Of a stretch of DNA of 33,567 nucleotides, positions 33,256-33,567 are shown one piece after another. The translations under genes and the position numbers were made by a program. The stretch covers positions 1-33,567 of the forward strand of contig CAYLVY010000028.1 of NCBI GenBank assembly GCA_964387205.1, given 5' to 3'. The notes under the pieces are model-generated. The model was not told where the DNA came from, made no database searches, and saw nothing but the letters and a program-made list of their open reading frames with translations. Positions within the stretch are counted from its first letter, which is position 1. Each line of letters begins with the position of its first letter. This stretch comes from CAIVAT01 sp964387205 (GTDB lineage Bacteria; Bacteroidota; Bacteroidia; Bacteroidales; FEN-979).

Positions 33256-33567
33256 TTAGGTTTTGGTGGCCGGTCTGTCTGTGAAAGGCCGGCGGAATTC
33301 CGATACCAGGATGGCGGCGGCTACTGAGGCGTTGAGAGATTCCGCTTTTCCCAGGTTGAAGTTTCCGTAGGAAGGGATTGAGACCCGGCGTGTGATGCAA
33401 CAGGCGGTTTCAGGGGAGATCCCTTTGGATTCGTTGCCGATCAGCAGTATCCCGCCGCGGAAAGCAGGAAGGGCATAGAGAGGTTCGCCTTCCAGCATCG
33501 CGCCATAGATTTCGGCACCCTGCCGGATGAAAGCCCCGAGGAGTTTTCCCAGGTTCGTCCTGAAGAT
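33256..33567 (-). CDS. TrmH/SpoU family RNA 2'-O-methyltransferase, N-terminus beyond the window
   Basis: The frame is open to the right edge (upstream codons read I-F-R-T-N-L-G-K-L-L-G-A-F-I), leaving about 103 C-terminal residues. Seen: the SPOUT knot motifs LLIGNESKGIS (motif 2) and I-P-x-x-G-x-x-x-L-G-K-A-E-S-L-N-A-S-V-A-A-A-I (motif 3), which bind S-adenosylmethionine in the trefoil knot. The class methylates 2'-OH groups in rRNA or tRNA; the exact target cannot be told from this part. The T9SS plug gene follows after 13 bases. Confidence 0.9.
   Translation of the reverse strand: MFRTNLGKLLGAFIRQGAEIYGAMLEGEPLYALPAFRGGILLIGNESKGISPETACCITRRVSIPSYGNFNLGKAESLNASVAAAILVSEFRRPFTDRPATKT

Noticed and set aside
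1..33567. CRISPR arrays, insertion sequences, tRNA or rRNA genes, phage genes
   Set aside because: No regularly spaced direct repeats, transposase or integrase motifs, or structural-RNA sequences were seen; all gaps between genes are under 180 bases.

Overview
The window looks like a chromosomal segment from a Bacteroidota bacterium, probably a Bacteroidales/Marinilabiliales-like anaerobe or facultative anaerobe. Evidence: two large proteins with type IX secretion (T9SS) C-terminal sorting domains, a T9SS plug protein (DUF5103 family), a TamL-type lipoprotein Omp85 protein, DUF5723 and FISUMP proteins, Bacteroidota-style lipoproteins (C-K-K after the lipobox), and repeated TAnnTTTG promoter boxes instead of E. 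coli -35/-10 and Shine-Dalgarno signals. I see no rRNA, tRNA, CRISPR, insertion sequence or phage gene. Gene density is high and no gap exceeds 300 bases.

Layout. 1-3585 (+): the 3' end of a GatD-like amidotransferase/asparaginase gene, then a secreted M16 zinc peptidase. 3611-16702 (-): read from high to low coordinates, a 1771-residue T9SS surface protein, a lipoprotein, a DUF5723 outer-membrane protein, a HExxH/beta-propeller/beta-barrel protein and a ClC channel, mostly spaced by 0-34 bases. 16849-20301 (-): a shorter paralogue of the T9SS protein, closed off by a clear intrinsic terminator. 20426-21394 (-): the heptose epimerase hldD. 21508-22637 (+): a FISUMP protein coupled by ATGA to a small Tudor-like protein. 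22634-25581 (-): futalosine-pathway menaquinone genes mqnB and mqnD, with a PLP-dependent decarboxylase overlapping mqnD. 25757-27160 (+): an MFS transporter. 27184-28716 (-): an AbgT transporter. 28795-29447 (-): a NifX-like protein with a His-rich tail and a tiny Cys-rich membrane protein. 29568-31922 (+): TamL-like Omp85. 31965-33567 (-): the T9SS plug protein and a truncated TrmH/SpoU RNA methyltransferase.

Two themes link the genes. One is the cell envelope: T9SS cargo, a T9SS component, TamL, LPS heptose synthesis and several outer-membrane proteins. The other is menaquinone synthesis by the futalosine route, implying quinone-based respiration. The parts least explained by known systems are (a) the five-gene surface operon with its protease/propeller/barrel fusion, (b) the two-gene Cys-rich membrane protein plus NifX-like unit, whose promoter holds a perfect palindrome between its two core elements, and (c) the decarboxylase translationally coupled to mqnD. 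All functions here come from reading sequence motifs; no database search was run.
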